Source: Polyangia bacterium
Lineage (GTDB): Bacteria > Myxococcota_A > Polyangia > Nannocystales > Nannocystaceae
Direction: 5' to 3'
DNA length: 64,000 nt
NCBI GenBank assembly: GCA_030424595.1
Contig: JAUHWG010000001.1
Coordinates: 372,001-436,000, forward strand
How positions within the stretch are numbered: position 1 is the first letter of the stretch; each line of letters begins with the position of its first letter. Below, in pieces: positions 25,420-34,171 of this stretch. The notes below the pieces were generated by a model. That model had not been told where the DNA came from. It ran no database searches and worked only from the letters and a program-made list of their open reading frames with translations. The position numbers and the translations under genes were made by a program.

Positions 25420-26229
25420 GTGCCAAGCCGCGCCAACGATCTCGGCCTCGTCTGTCCGACCTGCCTCGGCGAGCTTCTCCCCGACGGCCGCGAGCTTCGC
25501 TGCGAGGCCTGCGGCCGAGCGGTCGCCGAGCGCTCCGACGGGATCACCGACTTCATCCGCGAGCCTGTCGCCCTCGGCAGCGGCTTTGGCCCCAAGCTGA
25601 TGCACTCGCGGATCCTCGCCCAGGTCTATCAACGCTACTGGAGGCCGCTCTTCGTCACCGTCGCCGGCGGAGGTCGTCACGACCTCGCCGAGGAGCTCGA
25701 CTACGTCGACGACGCCCTCCGCCCGCTCCCCGGAGAGCCGCCGGGGACCGTCGTCGACCTGAGCTGCGGCCCAGGACACGCGGCGCTTCACCTCTACGGC
25801 AGCGGCGTCTTCGATCGGGTCGTCGGCCTCGACTGGTCCCAGGCGATGCTCAACCAGCTGCAGGCGAACCTCCGCGAGCGGGCGATCGACGACCTGCCGC
25901 TCATCCGCGCCGACGTCGCCCGCCTCCCCTTCGCGAGCGGCAGCATCTCTGGCGTCCACGCCGGCGCGGCCCTCCACCTGTGGCCCGATCCGGCCGCGGC
26001 CGCAGCAGAGATCGGCCGGGTGCTCAGGCCTGGCGGTGGCTTTATCGCCAGCACCTTCGCCCACCAAGACAACCCCATCTCACGCTCGCTGGAGGCGCTC
26101 GTGAGCCTCTCGAAGACCCGCGTCTTCTACGAGGACGAGCTGCTCGGGCTCTTCCGCGCCCACGGGATCGACGGGCTCGAGAGCTTTCGTCGGGGCAGCC
26201 TGATCCTCTTCTGGGGCCGTCGACGTTGA
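25420..26229 (+). CDS. SAM-dependent methyltransferase with zinc ribbon
   Basis: 269 residues from the GTG at 25420; a GTG at 25369 in the same frame is an alternative and neither has a clear ribosome binding site. The N-terminus carries a four-Cys zinc-ribbon pattern (LVCPTC and LRCEAC). A class I methyltransferase fold follows with the SAM-binding motif VVDLSCGPGHAALHL, an acidic loop (VVGLDWSQAML), ADVARLPFASGS and VLRPGGGF. This is the layout of UbiE/RlmA(I)-like enzymes; the ribbon recalls the rRNA guanine methyltransferase RlmA, but the rest is too general to name a substrate. Its TGA overlaps the TTG start of the next gene, so the two are coupled. Confidence 0.85.
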   Translation: MPSRANDLGLVCPTCLGELLPDGRELRCEACGRAVAERSDGITDFIREPVALGSGFGPKLMHSRILAQVYQRYWRPLFVTVAGGGRHDLAEELDYVDDALRPLPGEPPGTVVDLSCGPGHAALHLYGSGVFDRVVGLDWSQAMLNQLQANLRERAIDDLPLIRADVARLPFASGSISGVHAGAALHLWPDPAAAAAEIGRVLRPGGGFIASTFAHQDNPISRSLEALVSLSKTRVFYEDELLGLFRAHGIDGLESFRRGSLILFWGRRR

Positions 26230-27140
26230 CCGAGCCCCGCACGCGCGAGCACCTGCTCCGAGCCGCGGACGGCTGGGGGCTGAACGTCCTCGAGGTCGAA
26301 CCTACCGCGCCCGCGCGGGGTCTCCTGATCGCAGGACATGCGATGATGGTCGACCGACGGACGCTCTACCGCGAGGACCGCCCCTCGTTGGTGGCGACCT
26401 TGGCCGCCGCAGGGATCCGCGTCCTGGTCCCCGACCTGCGCGGCCACGGCCGCTCGGGACCGCGAGCGGAGGAGGGCGGAGCCTGGGGCTTCGACGATCT
26501 GGTGGGCGACATGGATCGCCTCGTCGAGCTCGGCCGAGCTCTCGCTGACGACGCACCGCTCGCCCTCCTCGGCCACTCCCTCGCCGGCCTCGTGGGCCTC
26601 GCCTGGCTCGGCCAGCGCCCAGGCGCGGCGATCTGCGGCAACGTCTGCCTCGCCTGCGATGTCTGGTCGATGGAGCGCGAGGCGGCCCCGCTCCGCCGCC
26701 TCGCCAAGCGGACGGCGATCGCGGCGACCCTGCCGATCGTCCGCCGCTACGGGCGTCTCCCGGCGCGCCGCTTCGGCGCCGGATCCAACGACGAGGCCCT
26801 CGCCTATTGGCTCGACTATGCGACCTGGGTGCGGAGCGGGCGCTGGCGCTCCGCCGACGGCTCGGTCGACTACGGCGCGGACCTGGGCCGGGTCCCGAGC
26901 CCGACGCTTCACATCGTCAGCGCCGGGGATCGTCTCTACGGCCGGCCCGCCAGCGCCCTTCGCTTCTCCGCCCCGGTGCCTGAGCGCGAGGTCTGGCATA
27001 TCGGCCATCGCACGGCCCCAGCCGCGCTCCGCGGGCTCCACCCCGGGCATATGGGGATGGTCACAGACCCCACCAGCGCCCCGCTCTGGACCGCCATCGC
27101 CGCCTGGCTGAGCGCCCGCTTCGCCGCCGCGAGACCGTAG
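26226..27140 (+). CDS. Alpha/beta hydrolase
   Basis: 304 residues. The start is taken as TTG at 26226, which overlaps the previous stop (TTGA); the open frame upstream is an out-of-frame reading of the methyltransferase. The fold shows the oxyanion-region GHAMMVDRRT, VPDLRGHGRSG, the nucleophile Ser in LLGHSLAGLVGLAWLG, and a late His in GLHPGHMGMV. It resembles serine aminopeptidase/monoacylglycerol lipase-type hydrolases that are often paired with methyltransferases. The substrate is unknown. The catalytic acid is probably the Asp in HIVSAGDRLYG. Confidence 0.82.
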   Translation: MTEPRTREHLLRAADGWGLNVLEVEPTAPARGLLIAGHAMMVDRRTLYREDRPSLVATLAAAGIRVLVPDLRGHGRSGPRAEEGGAWGFDDLVGDMDRLVELGRALADDAPLALLGHSLAGLVGLAWLGQRPGAAICGNVCLACDVWSMEREAAPLRRLAKRTAIAATLPIVRRYGRLPARRFGAGSNDEALAYWLDYATWVRSGRWRSADGSVDYGADLGRVPSPTLHIVSAGDRLYGRPASALRFSAPVPEREVWHIGHRTAPAALRGLHPGHMGMVTDPTSAPLWTAIAAWLSARFAAARP

Positions 27141-27271
27141 CGAAGCTTCACGCTCCGCCGCCTGAGCCAAGCTCCCGGAGTGAGGCGGCGACCCGGCGGG
27201 CGGCCCGCTTGGTGGGGTCCTCTCCGCCGGAGATCGGCCCTCCGACGCGAGATCATGTACTCTCCGCCGCG

Positions 27272-28411
27272 ATGCGCCCTCCGCTGCCACGCGACGCCGA
27301 AGGCCGAGTCCTCCTGATGGGGCTCTCACGGGAGGCCCTCGCGGGTTGGCTCGCCGACGATCTCGGGCTCTCGGCCGCCGACGTCGAGGGGACGACCCGC
27401 CGGATCTGGACCGCCCTCTACCGCCACGCCCACGCCGACATCAGCTCCATCCCTGGCGTACGCGGGGAGATCCGTCGCCGCCTCGCCGCGGCCGGACGGA
27501 TCGACGCCCTCAGCCTCGACGAGATCCGCGAGGCCGCCGACGGCACGAAGAAGCTGCTCTTTAAGACCGACGAAGGGGCGATCGTCGAGTCGGTCGTGAT
27601 CCCCGGCAAGGAGCGCTCGACCCTCTGCATCTCGAGCCAGATCGGCTGTGCGATGCGCTGCGCCTTCTGCCTGACCGGGAAGATGGGCCTGCGCGGCGAT
27701 CTCAACACCGCCGAGATCATAGGCCAGGTGATCCAGGCGAGGCGGACCATCGACGCGGACCCCGAGTCGAGGACCCCTCCCCTCTCGAACGTCGTCTTCA
27801 TGGGGATGGGCGAGCCGCTCCACAACCCGGACGCGGTGATCCCCGCGACCCGGACCCTGATCGACCACGAGGGCCTCGACCTCTCGGCGCGGCGGGTCAC
27901 GGTCTCGACCTCCGGGATCGTCCCTGCGATCGATCGCCTCGGCCAAGAGTCGCCGGTCCAGCTCGCCGTCAGCCTCAACGCGACGACCGACGAGGTCCGC
28001 GACTGGCTGATGCCGATCAACCGCAAGTACCCGATCGCCGCCCTCCTAGGGGCCATCCGCCGCTACCCCCTGCGGCAGCGGGCGCGGGTCTTGGTGGAGT
28101 ACGTCCTCCTTGCGGGGGTCAACGACGGAGCGGGCGACGTCGAGCGCCTCGCCGCGCTGGTCCGCGATCTCCCGGTGAAGATCAACCTGATCGCCTTCAA
28201 CCCCCACCCGGGCAGCGAACTTTCGCGCCCGAGCCCGACGCACGTCCTCCACTTCCGCGATGAGCTCCGCGCCCGAGGCGTCGCCGCCGGGATCCGAGCG
28301 ACCCGCGGCGATGAGACGATGGCGGCCTGCGGCCAGCTAGGACGCCCGCCCGGGGCGGAGCAAGCCGGCGCTCGACGAGTGCGGAGTCTCCCGATCGCGT
28401 CGCTCCGCTGA
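27272..28411 (+). CDS. rlmN: 23S rRNA (adenine-2503-C2) methyltransferase RlmN
   Basis: 379 residues from the ATG at 27272. The radical SAM cluster motif is CAMRCAFC, following ISSQIG; VVFMGMGEPLHN, VSTSGIVPAI and VSLNATTDEVRDWLMPI are family hallmarks. The second, methyl-carrying Cys is in TRGDETMAACGQL. RlmN methylates A2503 in the ribosome and A37 in some tRNAs, supporting translational accuracy. The N-terminal domain is complete and length is normal. The protein ends with a slightly extended basic tail. It stands alone, 131 bp after the hydrolase. Confidence 0.95.
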   Translation: MRPPLPRDAEGRVLLMGLSREALAGWLADDLGLSAADVEGTTRRIWTALYRHAHADISSIPGVRGEIRRRLAAAGRIDALSLDEIREAADGTKKLLFKTDEGAIVESVVIPGKERSTLCISSQIGCAMRCAFCLTGKMGLRGDLNTAEIIGQVIQARRTIDADPESRTPPLSNVVFMGMGEPLHNPDAVIPATRTLIDHEGLDLSARRVTVSTSGIVPAIDRLGQESPVQLAVSLNATTDEVRDWLMPINRKYPIAALLGAIRRYPLRQRARVLVEYVLLAGVNDGAGDVERLAALVRDLPVKINLIAFNPHPGSELSRPSPTHVLHFRDELRARGVAAGIRATRGDETMAACGQLGRPPGAEQAGARRVRSLPIASLR

Positions 28412-28610
28412 GCGCATCCGACCCCGAAAAAACAGCGTCCGCGCCCGCCAGAGCGGCCCGATCGCCGCTTGCCTCCGCGCACAGCGGCGAATCACACGGA
28501 GCGCAGGCAGCACGAGCGTACTGCGCCCCTTGGTTCACATCCTGCGAGCCCTGCGCTACCATCGAAGGTGGCCCGAGGGCCGCACCAGCGCGCCCTGCTC
28601 CGCCTCCCAG

Positions 28611-29978
<1,368 letters not shown>

Positions 29979-29981
29979 CCT

Positions 29982-30236
29982 GTCGAGCTCGTCTCTCGAG
30001 CTGGCCTCGCGCGCTGGCCTCTCGAGCTCGTCTCTCGTGTTGGCCTCTCGAGCTGGCCTCTCGAGCTGGCCTCTCGAGCTCGTCCTCGTGTTGGCCTCTC
30101 GAGCTCGTCTCTCGTGTTGGCCTCTCGAGTTCGTCTCTCGTGTTGGCCTCTCGATCTGGCCTCTTGAGCTCGTCTCTCGAGCTGCCCTCGCTCGTGTCTC
30201 GTGTTGGCCTCTCGAGCTGGCCTCTCGAGCTGTCCA
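29982..30236. repeat. 13-bp tandem array, about 19 units
   Basis: Units are variants of CTCGAGCTGGCCT, CTCGAGCTCGTCT and CTCGTGTTGGCCT, each 13 bp, partly alternating. Two copies have lost one or more bases (near 30073 and 30189). Most units carry the palindrome CTCGAG, so either strand could fold. The array starts 4 bp after the TAG of the COQ4-like gene. Confidence 0.92.
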
Positions 30237-30293
30237 GGCCGATCCGGCTCTAGCTCCAGCGTCGACGCACGCTCGATGCGGCCGACGAAGACC

Positions 30294-30397
30294 GTGACGA
30301 CGATCCGTCAGCAAGAGCCGTGACGACGATCCGTCAGCAAGAGCCGTGACGACGATCCGTGACGACGATCCGTGGCGACGATCCGTGACGTTGACTC
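30294..30397. repeat. 13-bp tandem array, 8 units
   Basis: Eight consecutive 13-bp units: GTGACGACGATCC and GTCAGCAAGAGCC alternate twice, then GTGACGACGATCC repeats, followed by the variants GTGGCGACGATCC and GTGACGTTGACTC. The sequence is unrelated to the preceding array, but the period is the same. Confidence 0.92.
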
Positions 30398-30460
30398 GCG
30401 AGCGTCGAGGATGTCCGACGAGGCCCCGACGCTCCGACGCTCCGTGCTTCTAGGGACAGC

Positions 30461-30760
30461 TCAACCGACGAACCCGTCGAGGATCCGCGCCAGCTCGACA
30501 TCGCGAATGCTGAGGCCATCGGCGTCGTGGGTCGTGAGAGTGATCTCAACCCGGTTGTAGACGTTAAACCACTCCGGATGATGCGCGCGGCTCTCGGCGA
30601 CCAAGGCCGCGCGGCTCATGAACCCCCATGCGGCCGAGAAGTCCGGAAACTCAAAGGTCCTGTGGATCGCGTCGCGACCGTCGACGAGCGACCACTGGGG
30701 GATGGATGGGAGGAGCTCGGTCCGCTCCTCAGGGCTCAGCTTGCTGATCGACGCGCTCAT
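30461..30760 (-). CDS. phhB: Pterin-4a-carbinolamine dehydratase
   Basis: 99 residues from the ATG at 30760; a GTG 9 bp upstream with GAGG nearby is also possible. The signature region is intact: [19 protein letters not shown] followed by [17 protein letters not shown], with the paired His and the following Trp/Asn expected for the active site. It dehydrates pterin-4a-carbinolamine formed by aromatic amino acid hydroxylases and so recycles tetrahydrobiopterin. No hydroxylase gene is in the window. The protein is cytosolic and of normal length. The gene is divergent from the small lipoprotein at 30827. Confidence 0.92.
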   Translation of the reverse strand: MSASISKLSPEERTELLPSIPQWSLVDGRDAIHRTFEFPDFSAAWGFMSRAALVAESRAHHPEWFNVYNRVEITLTTHDADGLSIRDVELARILDGFVG

Positions 30761-30826
30761 CCGGGTCACTCTACCTCGCTCCTCCGGCTTGCGTCAGAAC
30801 CGACCGGCGGCCATGATCCGCCGGAC

Positions 30827-31285
30827 ATGTCTCTGATGATCTCCGTCGCGCGTCGCCTCCTGCCCTCCGCCATGCTCCTGACGATGGCCTGCAGCGGGAG
30901 CTCTGGTGAGCCCCCGGCGCAGCCCGTCAAGGGGGTGTCGGAGCAGCCCGCGGACGCGCCGCTCTCCCCCGAGGAGCAGGAGGCGAACTTCGCCTCGCCG
31001 CCGCCCAGCGATCCAGCCCCGGTCGCCGGACCCTCGGCCTCCGGCGACCCCGAGCTCGACGCTCGGATCAAGGAGAAGCACGGTCCGAGCTGCCGCTTCG
31101 CCCGGGCCTGCGGCGACGATCTGCTCGGCATCGACTGCAACGCCGCGGCCGACGGCCCCTACCACTACGTCAAGCGCGCGGACCTCGAGATCATCTCCAC
31201 CTGCGGTGGCGCGTGCATGGGCGGCGAGTGCACCAACTGCCCGCCGAAAGAGTGGACCTGCTCGCCGGACTACTACGAGGAGTAG
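30827..31285 (+). CDS. Small Cys-rich lipoprotein
   Basis: 152 residues. The signal peptide MISVARRLLPSAMLLTMAC ends in a lipobox with Cys22. A Pro/Ala/Glu-rich spacer (about 28-75) is followed by a Cys-rich C-terminal domain with CRFARACGDDLLGIDC, then CGGACMGGECTNC and a last Cys near the end, probably disulfide-bonded. No known family was recognised. The hydrolase gene starts 6 bp after its stop, with GAGGAG formed by the last codons of this gene, so they are co-transcribed. Confidence 0.8.
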   Translation: MSLMISVARRLLPSAMLLTMACSGSSGEPPAQPVKGVSEQPADAPLSPEEQEANFASPPPSDPAPVAGPSASGDPELDARIKEKHGPSCRFARACGDDLLGIDCNAAADGPYHYVKRADLEIISTCGGACMGGECTNCPPKEWTCSPDYYEE

Positions 31286-31291
31286 CGGCAT

Positions 31292-32149
31292 ATGTACCTC
31301 CTCCCCCTGCTCGAACGTTACGCTCGCCGACGCCTCGGCAAGCTCGGGATCCGCAGCCGCTTCGTCGACACCCCTCAGGCTCGGGTCCACCTCTACGAGG
31401 CGCGTGACACCAGCGCGGAGGGACCCCCGATGGTCATCTTTCACGGTCTCGGCGCCTCGGCGACCTCCTTCGGCCCCGTGCTCGCGCGGCTCCGCGGCGT
31501 CAGCCCGCGGCTCCTCGCGCCAGAGGCTCCAGGCCACGGCTTTAGCCGGGCCCACCGCGGCTCCCTCGGCCTCAATGATCTCCTCGCCAGCATCACCCAC
31601 GTGCTCGAGCACGAGCTCGACGAGCCCGCGGTCCTCGTCGGCAATTCGCTCGGGGGAGCGATGGCGCTGCGCTACGCCGCGCGCCACCCCGAGCGCGTCG
31701 CCGGCCTCGTCCTCGCCTCCCCCGCCGGCGCTCCGCTCTCCGAGCCTGTCTTCGACGCGCTCGTCGGCAGGTTCCGAATCCGCACCCACCGCGACGCCCA
31801 CGCGCTCCTCACCCGCCTCTACCACCGCGCCCCCTGGTACAGCGCGCTCGTCGTCCCCGACATGCGCCGCCGCTTCCGCGCCCGCTTCTTCCGCGGACTC
31901 CTGGAGACCCTCTCGCAGGAGGAGTCGCTGACCGCGACCGAGCTCGCGCAGCTCAAGGCGCCGGTCCTGCTCCTCTGGGGGCAGAGCGAGCGGCTCCTGC
32001 CGAGCGAGAGCCTCGACTTCTTCCGGGCCAACCTCCCCGCGCACGCGTCGATCGTCGAGCCAGCGGACTACGGTCACTGCCCGCACCTCGATCGGTCGGG
32101 CGACCTCGCCCGCCGGATCGCGGAATTCAGCCGCGGTCTCAGGGCCTAG
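31292..32149 (+). CDS. Alpha/beta hydrolase
   Basis: 285 residues. The fold starts with VIFHGLGASATSF (oxyanion), APEAPGHGFSR, the nucleophile Ser119 in VLVGNSLGGAMALRYA, and ends with the His in YGHCPHLD. The usual acid position reads LLLWGQSERLLPSE, with Glu where most relatives have Asp. It resembles bacterial carboxylesterase/MhpC-like enzymes; the substrate is unknown. It is coupled to the lipoprotein gene upstream (6-bp gap). Its stop is the first part of the post-stop element at 32145-32181. Confidence 0.87.
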   Translation: MYLLPLLERYARRRLGKLGIRSRFVDTPQARVHLYEARDTSAEGPPMVIFHGLGASATSFGPVLARLRGVSPRLLAPEAPGHGFSRAHRGSLGLNDLLASITHVLEHELDEPAVLVGNSLGGAMALRYAARHPERVAGLVLASPAGAPLSEPVFDALVGRFRIRTHRDAHALLTRLYHRAPWYSALVVPDMRRRFRARFFRGLLETLSQEESLTATELAQLKAPVLLLWGQSERLLPSESLDFFRANLPAHASIVEPADYGHCPHLDRSGDLARRIAEFSRGLRA

Positions 32150-32181
32150 GCCGTGGTGAGAGTCCCGTAGGCTCTCGCGCC
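32145..32181 (+). repeat. Post-stop element, copy B
   Basis: On the + strand, overlapping the hydrolase TAG: CCTAGG, CCGTGGTGAGAGTC, CCGTAGGCTCTC. It differs from the other copies by 2 of 14 bases in the core. GAGAG and CTCTC form a 5-bp stem. It faces copy C about 95 bp away, which is in the opposite orientation. Confidence 0.55.
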
Positions 32182-32467
32182 GCAATCGTCACCCCTCTAG
32201 GCTTCGACGAAACGCCGCTGTACCGAGCCGTACCGCAAATGTCGCCGGGGCCGAGAGCGGCGACGAGGGCCAGCGAGAACGTGCGGGACTTTTGCCACGG
32301 CCTCCTAGGAGCCCCGTCGCTTCGACGGGCGGAGACGCTCGCCTCTCGACTCTCGACTCTCGCCCATGGACGCTCGGCGAGAGCCCCGCTGGGCACTCGC
32401 AGAGCCATTGGACCCGATGAGTCCTGCCGAGGCGCGCCCCGGCCGGTGGAGCCGAGAGGATCCTCGC
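32150..32467. other. Gene-free stretch between convergent genes
   Basis: About 320 bp between the alpha/beta hydrolase (+) and the Fis-like gene (-). It contains two oppositely oriented post-stop elements (32145-32181 and 32275-32309) and a CGTCGCTTCGACGGGCGG-type inverted sequence after 32312. No protein-coding frame is convincing. Bidirectional termination is the likely role. Confidence 0.5.
32275..32309 (-). repeat. Post-stop element, copy C
   Basis: On the - strand: CCTAGGAGG, CCGTGGCAAAAGTC, CCGCACGTTCTC. It is the only copy not placed exactly on the stop codon of a recognised gene; the nearest - strand gene ends 160 bp upstream at 32468. Confidence 0.55.
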
Positions 32468-32683
32468 CTAGGAGGCCGCGGTCTCGGTCGTCGGCGACGT
32501 CGAGAGCACCTGCGCTGGGCGGGGCCACTCGATCTTGTACTTGATGATCCGACGCTTCAGGGCGTGACGGGTGATCCCGAGCAGGCGCGCCCCCTCGACG
32601 ATGCTGCCGGTCTGGTGCAGGGCGGTCTCGCAGAGGAGGCGCTCCGCAGTGGCGAGGTCGAGGCTCTCGAGTTCGATACGCAT
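32468..32683 (-). CDS. Fis-type helix-turn-helix protein
   Basis: 71 residues from the ATG at 32683. It is essentially one Fis/HTH_8 domain: LATAERLLCETALHQTGSIV, EGARLLGITRHALKRRIIKY, the fold that ends many sigma54 activators, with a short Thr/Ser tail. A free-standing copy of this domain could be a small DNA-binding regulator or the C-terminal remnant of a longer activator. The preceding 70 bp are strikingly AT-rich and hold inverted repeats, so it has its own promoter, which argues for an intact gene. No upstream AAA+ coding sequence is present. Confidence 0.83.
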   Translation of the reverse strand: MRIELESLDLATAERLLCETALHQTGSIVEGARLLGITRHALKRRIIKYKIEWPRPAQVLSTSPTTETAAS

Positions 32684-32752
32684 GGCCAACGGAGGATAAT
32701 GAACATGCCCACAAAATGAAATATTGGTTCGATTTAATATCGATATTTCACA
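32684..32752. promoter_or_regulatory. AT-rich promoter region with nested inverted repeats
   Basis: In a very GC-rich region, 32711-32750 is mostly A/T. GAAATAT (32718-32724) is mirrored by ATATTTC (32743-32749), and CGAT-TTAAT-ATCG (32730-32742) lies inside. This is a probable regulator site and promoter for the Fis-like gene on the - strand; autoregulation is possible. The symmetry is seen directly; the use is inferred. Confidence 0.55.
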
Positions 32753-34171
32753 TCAGGCCAATTCTGTCTCAGTCCGACTCCGCCAATTGCGCAGTCGATC
32801 GACGATCGCAGAGTCCGGGTTCGCGACCAGGGCCTCGCCTGCGGCGCGAGCACGTCGGGCGAAGACCACGTCGACATCGCCGCGCTCGAAGAGCTCCACG
32901 GCGACCTCGAGGAGGGTCTCCCCGCCCCGTGATCCGCCCATGTGGTGGCTCGCCTCAAACGCAGCGGCGAGGACCAGCTCCCCTCGGACCTCCGGATCCC
33001 CGGCCCGCAGCTTGGCGAGCGCAGCCCACGCCTCACCAGTGATCGAGGAGGGCCACCCTCCATCGCCGATCTCGGCGACGAGCCCCTCGAGCTCCCGCCG
33101 GGCTCGGCCGACGCCCTCGGCCTCGGTGGCCATTGTAAGGGCCCAGGCGATCCGCAGCCGAGCCTGGACGACGGGGTGCGAGGCGACCCGCCAAGCCCGC
33201 TCCAGCATCTCGACGAGGCCGCTCCGATCCCCCGCCCGCCCCCGCATGACGGCCAAGCGAGCCTCGGCCCGGCCCGAGCCTCGGCCGGCCGCGAGCTCCA
33301 GCGCGGCGCAGGCCTGGCCGAGGTCCTCGGCGACCGACGCGAGCTCCCAGACGGCCGACTCCGGCAAGGCGTCACCGCCGAGTTCGGCGAGTTCCTCGTA
33401 GACCTGGGCCCCTTTGCCAGCCGCTATGCCCCGCAGGATCCGCGCTGGAGCGTCCGCGATCCCCTGGGCCGGCGCGGCCGGCGATGGGGCTCTCGACTCG
33501 ACCCTCTCACCGAGGAGGAGATCGAGGGATCCGTAGCCCCGAGCCTGGAGTTGGAGGCCTCCATCACCGCGGAGGCGGAGCGGACGATGGCCGCCGAGAA
33601 CCAGCCAACGATCCAGCCACAGCCCAAGGGGATCGACCGAGAGGTGCTCGCCCTGGACCGACACACCCCGCGCGCAGACCGCTCGTGCGAGCAGCGCCCG
33701 CCAGATCAGATAGGGATCCGCCCCGCTCGGCGAGGCCCAGAGAGTCCTCGCCTGAAGACACAGACAGGACCGACGTGGGACCATGGCGATCCGGGCGCCC
33801 CAGTCGACGCGGACGCCGTACCTGTCGGTGAGGGCGAGGTGGAGGAGGAGCTCCTCCCGACCTTCGGCAAGCTCGAGGTCGACCCGCGAGACCGCCAAAC
33901 CGCCGACCGTCGAGCCCCGCAGCGCGCGCCTCAGGAGCTCCTCCATCGCCTCTGCGCGGAGCTCGATCTCGCAGCGCTCGACCTCGACGGGTCGCCCTAG
34001 GAGACGGCGGACCCGCCCGGGCCCGCCGCTCAGGAGCTCGCCGAGGCTCCCGGACACCACAGGCCGGAGGCGGAGACGGCGGAGTCGGACACCCGGCAGG
34101 AGGAGGCGATCCTCCGCGACCAAGCGCGGGGACCCGCCGCCGAGGAGCAGGGATAGGGGGGCCTCAGCCAC
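32753..34171 (-). CDS. Hypothetical protein, helical-repeat-like C-terminus
   Basis: 472 residues with no family recognised. The N-terminal part is rich in Leu, Arg and Gly (for example LRRLRLRPVVSGSLGELLSGG, split by hydrophobic beta-like strands) and lacks a signal peptide. From about residue 240 the pattern becomes repeated helix pairs rich in Ala, Leu and Glu (AVWELASVAEDLGQACAALE, ARLAVMRGRAGDRSGLVEML), as in TPR-like scaffolds. The GTG start overlaps the last 8 bp of the PpiD-like gene, so it is translated from the same mRNA and may serve envelope protein quality control. The base composition is normal for the region. Confidence 0.72.
   Translation of the reverse strand: MAEAPLSLLLGGGSPRLVAEDRLLLPGVRLRRLRLRPVVSGSLGELLSGGPGRVRRLLGRPVEVERCEIELRAEAMEELLRRALRGSTVGGLAVSRVDLELAEGREELLLHLALTDRYGVRVDWGARIAMVPRRSCLCLQARTLWASPSGADPYLIWRALLARAVCARGVSVQGEHLSVDPLGLWLDRWLVLGGHRPLRLRGDGGLQLQARGYGSLDLLLGERVESRAPSPAAPAQGIADAPARILRGIAAGKGAQVYEELAELGGDALPESAVWELASVAEDLGQACAALELAAGRGSGRAEARLAVMRGRAGDRSGLVEMLERAWRVASHPVVQARLRIAWALTMATEAEGVGRARRELEGLVAEIGDGGWPSSITGEAWAALAKLRAGDPEVRGELVLAAAFEASHHMGGSRGGETLLEVAVELFERGDVDVVFARRARAAGEALVANPDSAIVDRLRNWRSRTETELA

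Larger units (their letters stand above)
29979..30460. other. Gene-free stretch of 13-bp satellite
   Basis: About 480 bp made mostly of two short-period tandem arrays (29982-30236 and 30294-30397), both with a 13-bp period although the units are unrelated. It lies between the 3' ends of the COQ4-like gene and the pterin dehydratase gene, which converge. I see no coding sequence; frames that stay open here do so because of the repeats. Confidence 0.7.

Noticed and set aside
25980..26225. Upstream extension of the alpha/beta hydrolase into the methyltransferase gene
   Set aside because: It is the shadow frame of the methyltransferase. The TTG overlapping the TGA at 26226 fits the fold start.
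32720..32735. GGTTCGA-like sequence checked as a tRNA T-loop
   Set aside because: No acceptor stem, anticodon arm or CCA end can be built around it. The A/T-rich symmetry fits an operator better.
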